Assembly (NCBI RefSeq): GCF_001618005.1
Contig: NZ_LQXA01000030.1
Location: 1 to 64,000 of the forward strand
DNA: 64,000 nucleotides
From: Clavibacter tessellarius
Lineage (GTDB): Bacteria > Actinomycetota > Actinomycetes > Actinomycetales > Microbacteriaceae
Direction of reading: 5' to 3'
The translations under genes and the position numbers were made by a program. Each line of letters opens with the position of its first letter. Position 1 is the first letter of the stretch. Shown in pieces: positions 1 through 8,605 of this stretch. The notes under the pieces were generated by a model. That model searched no databases, was not told where the DNA came from, and was given only the letters and a program-made list of their open reading frames with translations.

Positions 1-1
1 C

Positions 2-871
2 CACGCCGGCGGGGGCCCGGCGCGGCACCGCGGCGACGAGACGGCGGCCGCGTTCCGCAGCGCCTTCCGCGCGCTCGGCGGCCTCGCCCTCGACGGGATG
101 CGCGTCGCCGCCCGCGCGACCGACCTCGACACCGGGGAGGTCGTGCTCGCGGTCGACGACCACGTCGCGCTGCCCGCCGCGGGTCTCGGGCGCGTGCTCC
201 TCCTCATCGAGCTGTCGGCGCGCATGACCGCGGGCGACCTCTCGCCGCTGCACCTGGTGGACCGCCTGCCGGAGGACGAGGGCGGCAGCGCGGGCCTCTG
301 GCGGCACCTCGTGGTGCCGTCGCTGCCCGCGACCGACCTCGGGTCCCTCGTCGGCGCGACCGGCGATGCCGCGGCCACCAACGCGCTCCTCCGGCTCGTG
401 GGCCTCGGCGCCGTGCGCGCCCGCGCGGAGTCGCTCGGCCTCCGGCGCACGGCCCTGCTCGACTTGGCGCGCGGATCCCGGGGGCCGGACGACGCGCCGC
501 AGCTCTCCGTCGGATCCGCCCGCGAGCTCGCCTCGCTCTTCTCCTCGCTCGTGCACGGCGAGGTCGTGGACGAGGAGACGAGCACGCGCGTGGTGGGCTG
601 GCTCGCGCTCAACACCGACCGCTCGCTCGTGGCGGCGTCCTTCGGGCTCGACCCGCTGGTCGAGCGCGGCGGCGAGCACGGGGTCGTGGTGGTCGACTGC
701 ACCGGGGTGGACGCGGGCGTGCGCGCCGAGGCGGGCGTGCTCCGCGGGCCGCGCGGCGCGGTCGCGTACGCCGTCATGGTGCACTTCGACGACGCCGACC
801 TCCCGGCCCGGCTCGCGGTGCGCGACGCCCTCGGGATCGTCGGGCTCGACCTCCTGGAGCACGTGCACTGA
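2..871 (+). CDS. Beta-lactamase-fold serine hydrolase homologue, catalytic residues missing (5' partial)
   Basis: The reading frame is open from base 2 and runs off the left edge, so the start is missing. An internal ATG at 98 would cut into the first strand of the fold (ATDLDTGEVV), so the true start is probably further upstream. The layout resembles class A beta-lactamase-like proteins of actinobacteria: a first strand ending in DTGE, a helix after PAAGLGRVLLLIEL, a middle helical part and a late strand with CTGVDAGVRAE. Where the family has Ser-x-x-Lys this protein has Gly-x-x-Arg (AAGLGR), and where it has Lys-Thr-Gly it has Cys-Thr-Gly. It is therefore probably a non-catalytic relative. 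Family assignment is by pattern only and moderate; the residue substitutions are seen directly. Confidence 0.6.
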   Translation, partial: HAGGGPARHRGDETAAAFRSAFRALGGLALDGMRVAARATDLDTGEVVLAVDDHVALPAAGLGRVLLLIELSARMTAGDLSPLHLVDRLPEDEGGSAGLWRHLVVPSLPATDLGSLVGATGDAAATNALLRLVGLGAVRARAESLGLRRTALLDLARGSRGPDDAPQLSVGSARELASLFSSLVHGEVVDEETSTRVVGWLALNTDRSLVAASFGLDPLVERGGEHGVVVVDCTGVDAGVRAEAGVLRGPRGAVAYAVMVHFDDADLPARLAVRDALGIVGLDLLEHVH

Positions 872-980
872 GCCCGGCTCCCCGCGGCCGACGGACCCGG
901 CGCCCACCGGCCGCGGATCCGCCCGGGCGTAGAGTCGGATGTCGCCCGCCACCCGCCCGGACGACGGAGGAGACCCCCGC

Positions 981-1733
981 ATGACCGGCATGAACCCCGC
1001 CACCGCCAAGCGCCTCGCCCGCGACGACGTCGCGCCCGTGTACGCGGAGGTGGATGCGGCCATCGCGCGCGCCGAGATCCCCGGCACCCCGGAGTGGCAG
1101 GAGAAGGTCCGCGGCCGCATCGTCATGGTGCGCCACGGGCAGACCGAGTGGAGCGTCAACGGGCGCCACACCGGCACGACCGACATCCCCCTCACGGAGA
1201 CGGGCGAGGAGCAGGCGCGCGCGGTCGGCGGCGTGCTGGCCGGCACCGACTTCGGGCTCGTGCTCGCGAGCCCCCGCTCCCGTGCGCAGCGCACGGCCGA
1301 GCTCATCGGCTACGGCGACCAGGCCGAGGTCGACGACCGGCTCGTCGAGTTCGACTACGGCGCGTACGAGGGCCGCACCACCGCCGACATCCAGTCCGAG
1401 CGCGGCCACTGGGATCTCTGGACCGACGGCGTCCCCGCGGGCGACACCCCCGGCGAGACGTCGCAGCAGGTCCGCGACCGCGTCCTCCAGGTGCTCGAGC
1501 GCGTGCTGCCCGTGCTCGAGTCCGGCCAGGACGTGCTGCTCGTCGCCCACGCGCACGTGATCCGCGCGCTCGCCGTCGCGTGGGTCGGCCTGCCCGCGGA
1601 GGCCGGCGGGATCCTCACCCTCTCCACCTCCACGCTCAGCGAGCTCGGCTTCGAGCACGGCCGCCACGCGATCATGCGCTGGAACTGCCCGGCCGACGGT
1701 TGGGCGCCGTCGCCCGTGGGCGGCAGCCGCTAG
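981..1733 (+). CDS. Histidine phosphatase (phosphoglycerate mutase-like) family protein
   Basis: This is a cytosolic histidine phosphatase of about 250 residues. The catalytic RHG motif sits in IVMVRHGQTEW, the second conserved Arg in ASPRSRAQRTAEL, an acidic motif in EFDYGAYEG, and the second catalytic His in LLVAHAHVIRAL. Such enzymes remove phosphate from small phosphorylated substrates; the substrate cannot be read from the sequence. ATG 981 is chosen because GGAGGAG lies 8 nt upstream. An in-frame ATG at 939 lies only 3 nt after a probable -10 box TAGAGT (930-935) and is unlikely to be used. The stop lies 29 bp before menA. Confidence 0.85.
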   Translation: MTGMNPATAKRLARDDVAPVYAEVDAAIARAEIPGTPEWQEKVRGRIVMVRHGQTEWSVNGRHTGTTDIPLTETGEEQARAVGGVLAGTDFGLVLASPRSRAQRTAELIGYGDQAEVDDRLVEFDYGAYEGRTTADIQSERGHWDLWTDGVPAGDTPGETSQQVRDRVLQVLERVLPVLESGQDVLLVAHAHVIRALAVAWVGLPAEAGGILTLSTSTLSELGFEHGRHAIMRWNCPADGWAPSPVGGSR

Positions 1734-1762
1734 CCGCCGGCTCCCGCGTAGGATCGCCCCTC

Positions 1763-2746
1763 GTGGCACAGAAGAAGAAGCGCACCCGGCAGGCCCCCTC
1801 GAACTCCGCCCGAACCCGTCCGGGATCGCCCGCGGCGGCGCGCTCGGGGAACCCGGCGAAGGCCCCGAAGGCCACCGCGCGCGACTGGATCTCCGGCGCC
1901 CGCATCCGCACCCTCCCGCTCGCCGTCGCCCCCGTCGCGATCGGCGCCGGGGCCGCCCGCGCGCTCGGCCCGGACGAGGGCGTCTCCCTCGGCCTGGTGC
2001 TCCTCTGCCTCGCCGTCGCGGTGCTGCTGCAGATCGGCGTCAACTACGCCAACGACTACTCCGACGGCGTCCGCGGCACCGACGACGTGCGCGTCGGCCC
2101 CGCCCGCCTCACCGGATCCGGCGCCGCGAAGCCCCGCACCGTGCTCACCGTGGCGCTCGCGTTCTTCGGTCTCGCCGCGGTCGCGGGCCTCGCGATCGTG
2201 CTCATCACCGGCCATTGGTGGCTGCTCGCGGTCGGTGCGGTCGCCATCGTCGCGGCCTACTTCTACACGGGCGGCAAGCGCCCCTACGGCTACGCGGGCC
2301 TCGGCGACGTGGTGGTCTTCGTGTTCTTCGGCCTCGTCGCCACGGCGGGCACGCAGTTCATCCTCATCGGCATGATCACGGGCGAGGGCTGGCTGGGCGG
2401 CGTCGCGGCCGGCGGGTTCGCGGCGGCCGTGCTCATGGTCAACAACATCCGCGACATCGAGCAGGACGGGAAGGTGGGCAAGCGCACCCTCGCGGTGCGG
2501 CTCGGCCCGCGCGGCTCGCGGATCGTCTACTGCATCGAGATCGCGATCGCCTACGCGGTCGTGGCCTTCTTCTTCCTCTTCTACCCGAAGGCGCTGCTGG
2601 TGCTGTTCACGCTCGTGCTGGCGCTGCCGGCCGCGATCATCGCGTGCACCGGCCGCACCCCGAAGGAGCTGATCCTCTCGCTGCAGCTCACGAGCATGGC
2701 CGCCCTCACGTTCGGCCTCGGGCTCGGGGCGGCGTTCGCGTTCTGA
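1763..2746 (+). CDS. menA: 1,4-dihydroxy-2-naphthoate polyprenyltransferase MenA
   Basis: MenA is a membrane UbiA-family prenyltransferase that attaches the polyprenyl tail to 1,4-dihydroxy-2-naphthoate, giving demethylmenaquinone. The first Asp-rich motif is NYANDYSDGVRGTD and the second is NNIRDIEQDGKVGKRT. There are about eight to nine hydrophobic segments over 327 residues. The first 45 residues are basic and Pro/Ala-rich, an extension before the conserved WISGARIRTLPLA. The start is GTG 1763, 8 nt after TAGGAT (1749-1754), with no Shine-Dalgarno, so the mRNA is probably leaderless. menD, menF, menG and a polyprenyl synthase lie within 10 kb. Confidence 0.95.
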   Translation: MAQKKKRTRQAPSNSARTRPGSPAAARSGNPAKAPKATARDWISGARIRTLPLAVAPVAIGAGAARALGPDEGVSLGLVLLCLAVAVLLQIGVNYANDYSDGVRGTDDVRVGPARLTGSGAAKPRTVLTVALAFFGLAAVAGLAIVLITGHWWLLAVGAVAIVAAYFYTGGKRPYGYAGLGDVVVFVFFGLVATAGTQFILIGMITGEGWLGGVAAGGFAAAVLMVNNIRDIEQDGKVGKRTLAVRLGPRGSRIVYCIEIAIAYAVVAFFFLFYPKALLVLFTLVLALPAAIIACTGRTPKELILSLQLTSMAALTFGLGLGAAFAF

Positions 2747-2785
2747 CGTCGGCCGCGCGGCGCGCGTCGGCCGCTACTGTCAGGG

Positions 2786-4021
2786 GTGATCGCTCTCCTC
2801 CTCGTGACCGGCGCCCTGCTCATCTGGGCCGTCACGCACCGTCGCCTGCGCCGCATCGCCGTCAGCGGTCCGCTGCTGATGGTCATCCTCGGCGCCGTCG
2901 CCGGCTGGTTCGTCGTCGGGGAGAGCGCCCTGTTCTTCGACTCCGACGCGGCGCTCGTCGTCGCGGAGGTGGTCCTCGCCCTCCTCCTGTTCGTGGACGC
3001 CATCGACGTGAAGGGCCCGCCGCACGCCGTCCTCAGCGCGATCCCCGTGCGCCTGCTCTTCATCGCCCTCCCGCTGTCGTTGGCCTGCATCCTCGCGGTC
3101 GGCATCGCGCTCCCGCTCGGCCTGTCGCTCCCCGTCATCCTGGCCATCGCCTGCATCGCCACGCCCGTCGACTTCGCGCCCGAGACCTCCATCGTCCGGG
3201 ACGCGCGCATCCCCGCCCGGGTTCGGCGGTGGCTGAACATCGAGAGCGGATACAACGACGGACTCGTGACGCCCGTGCTGCTCGCCGCGCTCGCGCTCGT
3301 GAGCCAGACGTCCGCGCGTCCCGAGAGGGATGCCGTGGCCGCGTTCCTCGCCGCCGCACCCGCGGGTCTCATCGCGATCCTCGTCGGCGGGCTGGTGGGG
3401 GTGGGAGGCGGCCGGCTGTTCCGCGTCGCCCGCGCGAGGGGCTGGGCGGACTCGCAGAGCATCCGCATCGGGTTGCTCGCCCTCCCCATCCTGACCTTCG
3501 CGTTCGCGCACGAGGTGCACGGGAACGGCTTCGTGGCCGCCTTCGTCTGCGGCGTGGCCTTCCGCCTGGCGCGGGGTCGGGAGTGGGACGAGCACAGCGA
3601 GAAGCCGCTCGTGGAGGACGTCACGTCGTTCCTCACGCTCCTGCTGTGGTTCGCGTTCGGGATCGCCGCCCTGGTGCTGTCCAGCGGCGCCGTCGACTGG
3701 TGGCCCGCCCTGCTCCTCGCGCTGTTCGCCCTCACCGTCGGACGCTTCGTCCCGGTGATGGTCGCGCTCATCGGCACGCGCTCCACCCGACGCGACCGGA
3801 TCTTCATGGCCCTGCTCGGCCCCCGCGGCGCCGCGTCCATCGTCTTCGGGCTCATCGCGTTCAACGCCCTCGGCGGGTCCGACGGCTACGACGTGCTCGC
3901 GGCGACCAGCTTCATCATCGTGGGGAGCCTGCTGCTCCACGGCATCGGCGGCCCGCTGCTCATCAGCCGGTTCTACGGCACCAGGGCGGAGGCGGAGGCG
4001 AGGGCCGCGCGGCCGGGGTGA
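2786..4021 (+). CDS. Cation:proton antiporter (CPA1/NhaP-like)
   Basis: This is a polytopic membrane protein of 411 residues with about twelve hydrophobic segments. It resembles Na+(K+)/H+ antiporters of the CPA1 family. Family-like features are an acidic Asp pair in TPVDFAPETS, the segment NIESGYNDGLVTPVLL with a conserved Asn-Asp, and LLGPRGAASIVFGL near the end. It should exchange monovalent cations for protons across the cytoplasmic membrane; the ion is unknown. The GTG start follows TACTGT (2775-2780) by 5 nt, suggesting a leaderless transcript. It lies 39 bp after menA but probably has its own promoter. Confidence 0.85.
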   Translation: MIALLLVTGALLIWAVTHRRLRRIAVSGPLLMVILGAVAGWFVVGESALFFDSDAALVVAEVVLALLLFVDAIDVKGPPHAVLSAIPVRLLFIALPLSLACILAVGIALPLGLSLPVILAIACIATPVDFAPETSIVRDARIPARVRRWLNIESGYNDGLVTPVLLAALALVSQTSARPERDAVAAFLAAAPAGLIAILVGGLVGVGGGRLFRVARARGWADSQSIRIGLLALPILTFAFAHEVHGNGFVAAFVCGVAFRLARGREWDEHSEKPLVEDVTSFLTLLLWFAFGIAALVLSSGAVDWWPALLLALFALTVGRFVPVMVALIGTRSTRRDRIFMALLGPRGAASIVFGLIAFNALGGSDGYDVLAATSFIIVGSLLLHGIGGPLLISRFYGTRAEAEARAARPG

Positions 4022-4073
4022 TCATCCCGGTGCCCCCCGGAGGCGGGTGGCGACTCTGCGCGGCGGACCGGCG

Positions 4074-4448
4074 TCAGCTGCGCTCGGCCTCGCCGTCGGC
4101 GCGCGGCTTCGCGGCGTCCACAGCGTCGGCGGCGCCCGCGGACTCGGCCGGGGAGGCCGGGGAGGCGGGCCCGCCGGCCCGGCGCTCGGCCGCGTCGATG
4201 GCGGCGTCTTCGCTGTCGTCGTCCTCGACGGGACGGCGGCGTCCGGCGGCGACGGCCGCGAGATCCGCCGCCATGGCCTCGCGCTGCGTGCGCAGGAAGA
4301 TGTAGGACCCGCAGAACGACACCACCGCGCCGATGACCGCGGCCAGCGGCCACAGGTCGGCGTTCACCGCGACCACGAGGCCGAACGGGATCGCGAACAT
4401 GAGCACGCGGAGGACGGTGTAGACGAGCCAGTAGCGACGGGAACTCAC
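4074..4448 (-). CDS. DUF4229-type small membrane protein
   Basis: The product has 124 residues with two N-terminal hydrophobic segments (about residues 8-26 and 32-50), then a charged Ala/Asp/Glu-rich cytosolic tail. The layout and the FLRTQREAMAADL junction resemble DUF4229 proteins of actinobacteria, whose function is unknown. The start is GTG 4448: TATGCT occupies 4460-4455 on this strand, 6 nt before the codon. A longer frame to 4505 would start in unlike sequence. The gene is divergent from the PLDc_N protein across about 115 bp and convergent with the antiporter. Confidence 0.7.
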   Translation of the reverse strand: MSSRRYWLVYTVLRVLMFAIPFGLVVAVNADLWPLAAVIGAVVSFCGSYIFLRTQREAMAADLAAVAAGRRRPVEDDDSEDAAIDAAERRAGGPASPASPAESAGAADAVDAAKPRADGEAERS

Positions 4449-4564
4449 CGGGCCAGCATAGGTCGGGCGCCTGGGCGGGACCCCGGCCGGGCGCACAGCT
4501 CGCATGCCCTTCCCGCCCGCTGGACGCCCGGCATCCTCCCCGGTTGCGGAGCTACCATCGACAG

Positions 4565-4999
4565 ATGCCCCGCCTGCTGATCGGTCTCGCCGTCGTGATC
4601 GTGTTCTTCACGGTCTTCGTCATCGTGGACACCGCGATGACGCCGCGGACCCGCATGCGCGGCCTCCCCAAGCCGGCGTGGATCGCCGTGGTCGTCCTCG
4701 TGCCCGTCATCGGCGGAATCCTCTGGCTCACCGTCGGCAAGGACCGCACCGACCTCGCCCGCTCCTCCGGGCGTCGCCTCGGCCCGGATGACGACCCCGA
4801 CTTCCTCTCGAACCTCGGCCGCGCCCGCTCGGAGCAGGAGCGCATCCGCCGCCTCGAGCAGGAGCTCGCCGACCTCGACAGCGACGGCGCCGGTCCCGAC
4901 GCCGACGGCCCCGCGTCCTCGGGCGGCACGGGCACGGCCCCGCGCCCGAGCCCCGACGGCGACGAGGACCGCGGCGCCCCCGGTCGCCGGGACTCCTGA
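4565..4999 (+). CDS. PLDc_N-domain small membrane protein
   Basis: The 144-residue product has two transmembrane segments, residues about 3-22 and 38-57, separated by a short loop, followed by [17 protein letters not shown], a probable short coiled coil, and a low-complexity Asp/Pro/Gly tail. The two-helix unit matches the phospholipase D N-terminal (PLDc_N) type found as a stand-alone actinobacterial protein. Function is unknown. ATG 4565 follows TACCAT (4553-4558) by 6 nt. It ends 4 bp before the menD start, so the two may be cotranscribed. Confidence 0.7.
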   Translation: MPRLLIGLAVVIVFFTVFVIVDTAMTPRTRMRGLPKPAWIAVVVLVPVIGGILWLTVGKDRTDLARSSGRRLGPDDDPDFLSNLGRARSEQERIRRLEQELADLDSDGAGPDADGPASSGGTGTAPRPSPDGDEDRGAPGRRDS

Positions 5000-5003
5000 C
5001 CCG

Positions 5004-6821
5004 GTGACCGCCGCCGACTCCCTCCCCGTCCCGTCCGCCGTCGCCCCGCCCCGCACCGGCAACCCCTCCACCGACCGCGCGCTCGCGATGCTGCTGGCGC
5101 TCGTGCGCGAGGGCGTCACCGACGTGGTGCTCTGCCCCGGATCCCGCTCCCAGGCCCTCGCGCTCGTCGCCGCCGAGCTGGAGCGCGTCCACGGCGTCCG
5201 CCTGCACGTGCGCATCGACGAGCGCGCCGCCGCGTTCCTCGCGCTCGGCCTCGGCGTCGAGTCCGGCCGGCCCGCGCCCGTCATCACCACCTCCGGCACC
5301 GCCGTCGCGAACCTGCACCCGGCCGTCCTCGAGGGATGGCACTCGGGCGTCCCGATGCTCCTGCTCACGGCCGACCGGCCCGCCGAGCTCCGCGGCATCG
5401 CGAGCAACCAGACCACGCGGCAGCCGGGCATGTTCGGCGAGCGCGTCGCGTGCGTCGACGTGCCGGCGCCCGAGGGCACCGACGACGACCTCGCGGAGGA
5501 CGCGCGCATCGCCCGCGACGCCTACCGTCGGGCGCGCGACGAGCGCACGCCCGTGCACGTGAACGCGGCGTTCCGGGATCCGCTCTCGGTCGCGGTGCCC
5601 GACCTCGCCGAGGCCACCGCGGAGGCGCGCGCCGCTGCCGCCGCCGCTGACGTAACCGCCGCTGCCGCCGCCGCTGACGCTGCCGCCTCCGCTGACGCTG
5701 CCGCCTCCGCTGACGCACCCGCGACCCCGCCTGCCGCCGACGTCCTCGACCTCCCGCACGGTCCGCGCACGCTCGTCGTCGCCGGTCACGCCGCGGGCGA
5801 GGCCGCCGAGGAGCTGGCGCGCGCCGGGGGATGGCCGCTCGCCGCGGAGATATCCAGCGGATCCCACTTCGGCCCGAACCTCGTCGTCTCCTTCCGCGAG
5901 CTGCTCGCCCGCCCCGGCTTCGGCGACCGCGTCGAACGCGTGATCGTGTTCGGCCACCCCACGCTCACGCGCGAGGTCCCGCTGCTCGTCGGGCGGGAGG
6001 GCGTCGAGGCGATCGTCGTCGGATCCACCGGCGGCGAGGACTACGACCCGCGCCACCGCGTCACCGCTCACCCCGCCGCCGTGCGCGTGGTCGGCGAGCC
6101 CGCGGATCCGGCCGAAGCCCGGCGCTGGCTCGGCACCTGGGTGCAGGAGAGCCGGGCGATCCTCGACGCGGCCACCGCCGCGGAGTCCACGCCGCGCGTC
6201 CCCTCCGGTACCACGCCCGCCGAGCGTCGCGACTTCGCGAAGGCCGAGCTCGCCGCCGTGCGCGCCGACGTCACCCGCCGCAGCCTGGTGCGCGCCGTCT
6301 GGCAGGCCACCTGGCCGCACGACCGGCTCGTGCTCGGGGCGTCGCGCCTCATCCGGGAGGCCGACCGCGCGCTCCCCGGCAAGCGCGTGCGCGTGCACGC
6401 CAACCGCGGGCTCGCGGGCATCGACGGAACCATCTCCACGGGCCTCGGCATCGCGCTCGCCTCGCAGGCCGGATCCGGCACGGCCGCCGCGGGCGTCACG
6501 CGCGTGCTCGTCGGCGACCTCACGCTCCTGCACGACGTCGGCTCGCTGCTCCTCGGCACGGGCGAGCGGGTGCCGCGCATTCAGGTCATCGTCGGCAACG
6601 ACGGCGGCGGCACCATCTTCGACGGCCTCGAGGTGTCCCGCACGGCCGCTCCCGACGCCATCGATCGCGTCATGTTCACGCCGCAGCGCGTGGACCTCGC
6701 GGCCCTCGCCCGCGCCTACGGGTGGACGCACCTGCGTGCCGCCACACACGGGGAGCTCGAGGCGGCGCTCACGACGGCGTCGGATGCGCCGCTGCTCATC
6801 GAGGTGCCGCTGGTCCGGTAG
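5004..6821 (+). CDS. menD: 2-succinyl-5-enolpyruvyl-6-hydroxy-3-cyclohexene-1-carboxylate synthase MenD
   Basis: MenD is a thiamine-diphosphate enzyme that joins isochorismate and 2-oxoglutarate in the menaquinone pathway. The N-terminal Pyr domain shows [10 protein letters not shown], the catalytic-type Glu in IDERAAAF, and [16 protein letters not shown]. The C-terminal domain contains GLGIALASQ and [14 protein letters not shown], with the Mg/ThDP-binding GD and NDGGGTIF. It has 605 residues. An Ala/Asp-rich insert of about 30 residues sits around residues 210-240 and is coded by a tandem repeat. GTG 5004 is 4 bp after the previous stop. Confidence 0.95.
   Translation: MTAADSLPVPSAVAPPRTGNPSTDRALAMLLALVREGVTDVVLCPGSRSQALALVAAELERVHGVRLHVRIDERAAAFLALGLGVESGRPAPVITTSGTAVANLHPAVLEGWHSGVPMLLLTADRPAELRGIASNQTTRQPGMFGERVACVDVPAPEGTDDDLAEDARIARDAYRRARDERTPVHVNAAFRDPLSVAVPDLAEATAEARAAAAAADVTAAAAAADAAASADAAASADAPATPPAADVLDLPHGPRTLVVAGHAAGEAAEELARAGGWPLAAEISSGSHFGPNLVVSFRELLARPGFGDRVERVIVFGHPTLTREVPLLVGREGVEAIVVGSTGGEDYDPRHRVTAHPAAVRVVGEPADPAEARRWLGTWVQESRAILDAATAAESTPRVPSGTTPAERRDFAKAELAAVRADVTRRSLVRAVWQATWPHDRLVLGASRLIREADRALPGKRVRVHANRGLAGIDGTISTGLGIALASQAGSGTAAAGVTRVLVGDLTLLHDVGSLLLGTGERVPRIQVIVGNDGGGTIFDGLEVSRTAAPDAIDRVMFTPQRVDLAALARAYGWTHLRAATHGELEAALTTASDAPLLIEVPLVR
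5634..5717 (+). repeat. Imperfect tandem repeat inside menD
   Basis: Two exact 18-bp copies (gctgacgctgccgcctcc) lie at 5673-5690 and 5691-5708, with degenerate gctgac/gccgcc units on both sides. They encode an Ala-Ala-Ser-Ala-Asp type linker between the two halves of MenD. Length may vary between strains. Confidence 0.85.
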
Positions 6822-6896
6822 CGGGTCGGCCAGGGTCCGCGACGCCTCGCCGGTACCGTCGGAGGGCGGGCGCCGACCCGCGCGATCGGGGGACGC

Positions 6897-7751
6897 ATGC
6901 TGGGCATCGCGCTCGCGCTCGGATCCGCCGTCGCGCACACCGGCTGGAACGCGCTCAGCAAGACGGGCGCGGCCGGCGGCACGGCGTTCGTGTGGCTGTG
7001 CACCGTGATCGGCGCGCTGGTCGCGATCCCCGTCGCGGTCGTGATCGTGCTCGCGCAGGGGCTCGTCCCCGCGTGGTCGTGGCTCGGCGCCGGCGCGGTG
7101 GGCGCCGTCCTGCACGGCGGCTACAGCCTGGTGCTCCAGGCCGGCTACCGGCGCGCGGAGGTGAGCGTCGTGTACCCGGTGTCGCGCGGCCTCGCGCCCG
7201 TGCTGGTCGCGGTGCTCGGCGTGATCCTGTTCGGCCAGCGCCTCGGCCTCGCCTCGGGCCTCGGGGTGCTCCTCATCGCCGTCTCGGTGCTGCTGCTCCT
7301 CGGCGACGGACCCGGCCGGGGCCCCGGGGGAGGCGTCGGCTGGGGCGCGCTCACCGGCGTCGTCATCGCCGGGTACACGCTGTGGGACGCGGCCGTGGTC
7401 GTCAGCTGGGGCATCCCACCCGTGCCGTACTACGCGGTGGTCGCGGTGCTGCAGCTGGGCATGATCACCGTCGCCGCCCGGCGGCACCTCGGTCGTGCGG
7501 CGCTCCGCGACCGGCGCCGCCTCGGGCTGGCCGCGGCCGTCGGCGTGCTGATCCCGCTCTCCTACGTGCTCAGCCTCCTCGCGCTGGAGCACGCGCCCGT
7601 CGGCGAGGTCGCGGCGCTGCGGAGCACGAGCATCGTCCTGTCGGGGGTCGTCGCGTGGATCGCGATGGGTGAGCGGGTGAGCGTCCGCCGGCTCGCGTCG
7701 ACCGCGCTCGCGACCGGTGCGGTCCTGCTGATCGCGGTGTCGGCGACCTGA
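6897..7751 (+). CDS. DMT-superfamily (EamA-like) transporter
   Basis: The 284-residue product has about ten hydrophobic segments arranged as two five-helix halves. Conserved-looking EamA signatures are VVYPVSRGLAPVLVAVLGVILFGQRL in the first half and AALRSTSIVLSGVVAWIAMGER in the second. It is an inner-membrane exporter or importer of small metabolites with unknown substrate. ATG 6897 follows a 40-nt stretch after a possible TACCGT box near 6854. It converges with the phosphatase gene at 7792. Confidence 0.85.
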   Translation: MLGIALALGSAVAHTGWNALSKTGAAGGTAFVWLCTVIGALVAIPVAVVIVLAQGLVPAWSWLGAGAVGAVLHGGYSLVLQAGYRRAEVSVVYPVSRGLAPVLVAVLGVILFGQRLGLASGLGVLLIAVSVLLLLGDGPGRGPGGGVGWGALTGVVIAGYTLWDAAVVVSWGIPPVPYYAVVAVLQLGMITVAARRHLGRAALRDRRRLGLAAAVGVLIPLSYVLSLLALEHAPVGEVAALRSTSIVLSGVVAWIAMGERVSVRRLASTALATGAVLLIAVSAT

Positions 7752-7791
7752 GGCGGCCGGCTGGGCGGAGTCCGCGTCGCGCCGTCGGACG

Positions 7792-8526
7792 TCAGGCCGG
7801 GAGCGAGCCCCGCCACGTCCGCAGCGCCTCGCGCTCCGGATCCGTGAGGCCGGCGGCGGCGAAGAGCGCGTCGAGGTCGATCCCCGCCATCGCCTCGCGG
7901 AACGCCGCCTCGCTCGTGGTGCCGCGCTCGGCGAGGAAGTCCGCGATCGCGGGCTCCAGGTCCTGCTCGCCGGAGTTCGCCGACCGCTCCGGGCCCAGGC
8001 GGATCGTGGCCAGGTAGTCGTCGACGATGTCGTCCGGCTCGGCGTCCACCGCCAGGAGCAGCAGCAGGGCGACGAGGCCCGTGCGGTCGCGCCCGGCGCC
8101 GCAGTGGAAGAGGACGCCGCCGGCGGGGGCGTGCGCGATGGCCCGCAGCGCGGATCCGGCGCGCTCCGGCAGCGCGGCGAGGTGCGGCAGGTAGTAGAGC
8201 GGGGTGCCGACGAGGCCGGTGTCCCAGTAGGGCACCCAGAAGTCCGGGTGGTCGTCGAGGCCGTCGAGGTCGACGTGCACCACCTGGATCCACTCGGGCC
8301 GTGGACGCGAGTCGCGGGCGCGCTCGAGCGGCTGGCGGAGGTCGAGCACCGTGCGGAAGCCGAGCTCGCGCAGGCGCTCCCAACCGGCGTCGGTGATGAG
8401 GTCGGCGTCCTCGCAGCGGGCGAGGACGCCCGTGGGGGTCGTGCCGCCGGAGCGGAGGCGGATGCCGCCGAGGTCGCGGGCGTTCACGAGGCCGTCGATC
8501 GGGAGGGTGCGGTCGGATGCGGTCAT
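7792..8526 (-). CDS. Tyrosine-protein phosphatase family protein
   Basis: This is a 244-residue cytosolic phosphatase of the actinobacterial/fungal tyrosine phosphatase type. The P-loop CxxxxxR motif is in FHCGAGRDRTGLVA, preceded by NARDLGGIRL near the start and the DLRQPLER motif typical of this family. It should hydrolyse phosphotyrosine or phosphoinositide esters; a real substrate cannot be inferred. ATG 8526 is the first start and aligns with the conserved N-terminal motif. Confidence 0.85.
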   Translation of the reverse strand: MTASDRTLPIDGLVNARDLGGIRLRSGGTTPTGVLARCEDADLITDAGWERLRELGFRTVLDLRQPLERARDSRPRPEWIQVVHVDLDGLDDHPDFWVPYWDTGLVGTPLYYLPHLAALPERAGSALRAIAHAPAGGVLFHCGAGRDRTGLVALLLLLAVDAEPDDIVDDYLATIRLGPERSANSGEQDLEPAIADFLAERGTTSEAAFREAMAGIDLDALFAAAGLTDPEREALRTWRGSLPA

Positions 8527-8605
8527 CGGGCGAGTCGACCACGGGGACCGGCCGCGTCGCGTCTGACGAGCGAGTGATCCTCGTCGATCCGGCGGCGGAC
8601 CCCTC

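Noticed and set aside
939..980. Upstream ATG at 939 for the histidine phosphatase
   Set aside because: It lies 3 nt after a probable -10 box, while ATG 981 has a strong GGAGGAG site.
4728..7592. Minus-strand frame with Ser-Gly-Gly-Gly repeats opposite menD
   Set aside because: The repeats are the reverse complement of the menD tandem repeat, and no start, ribosome site or homology supports a gene.
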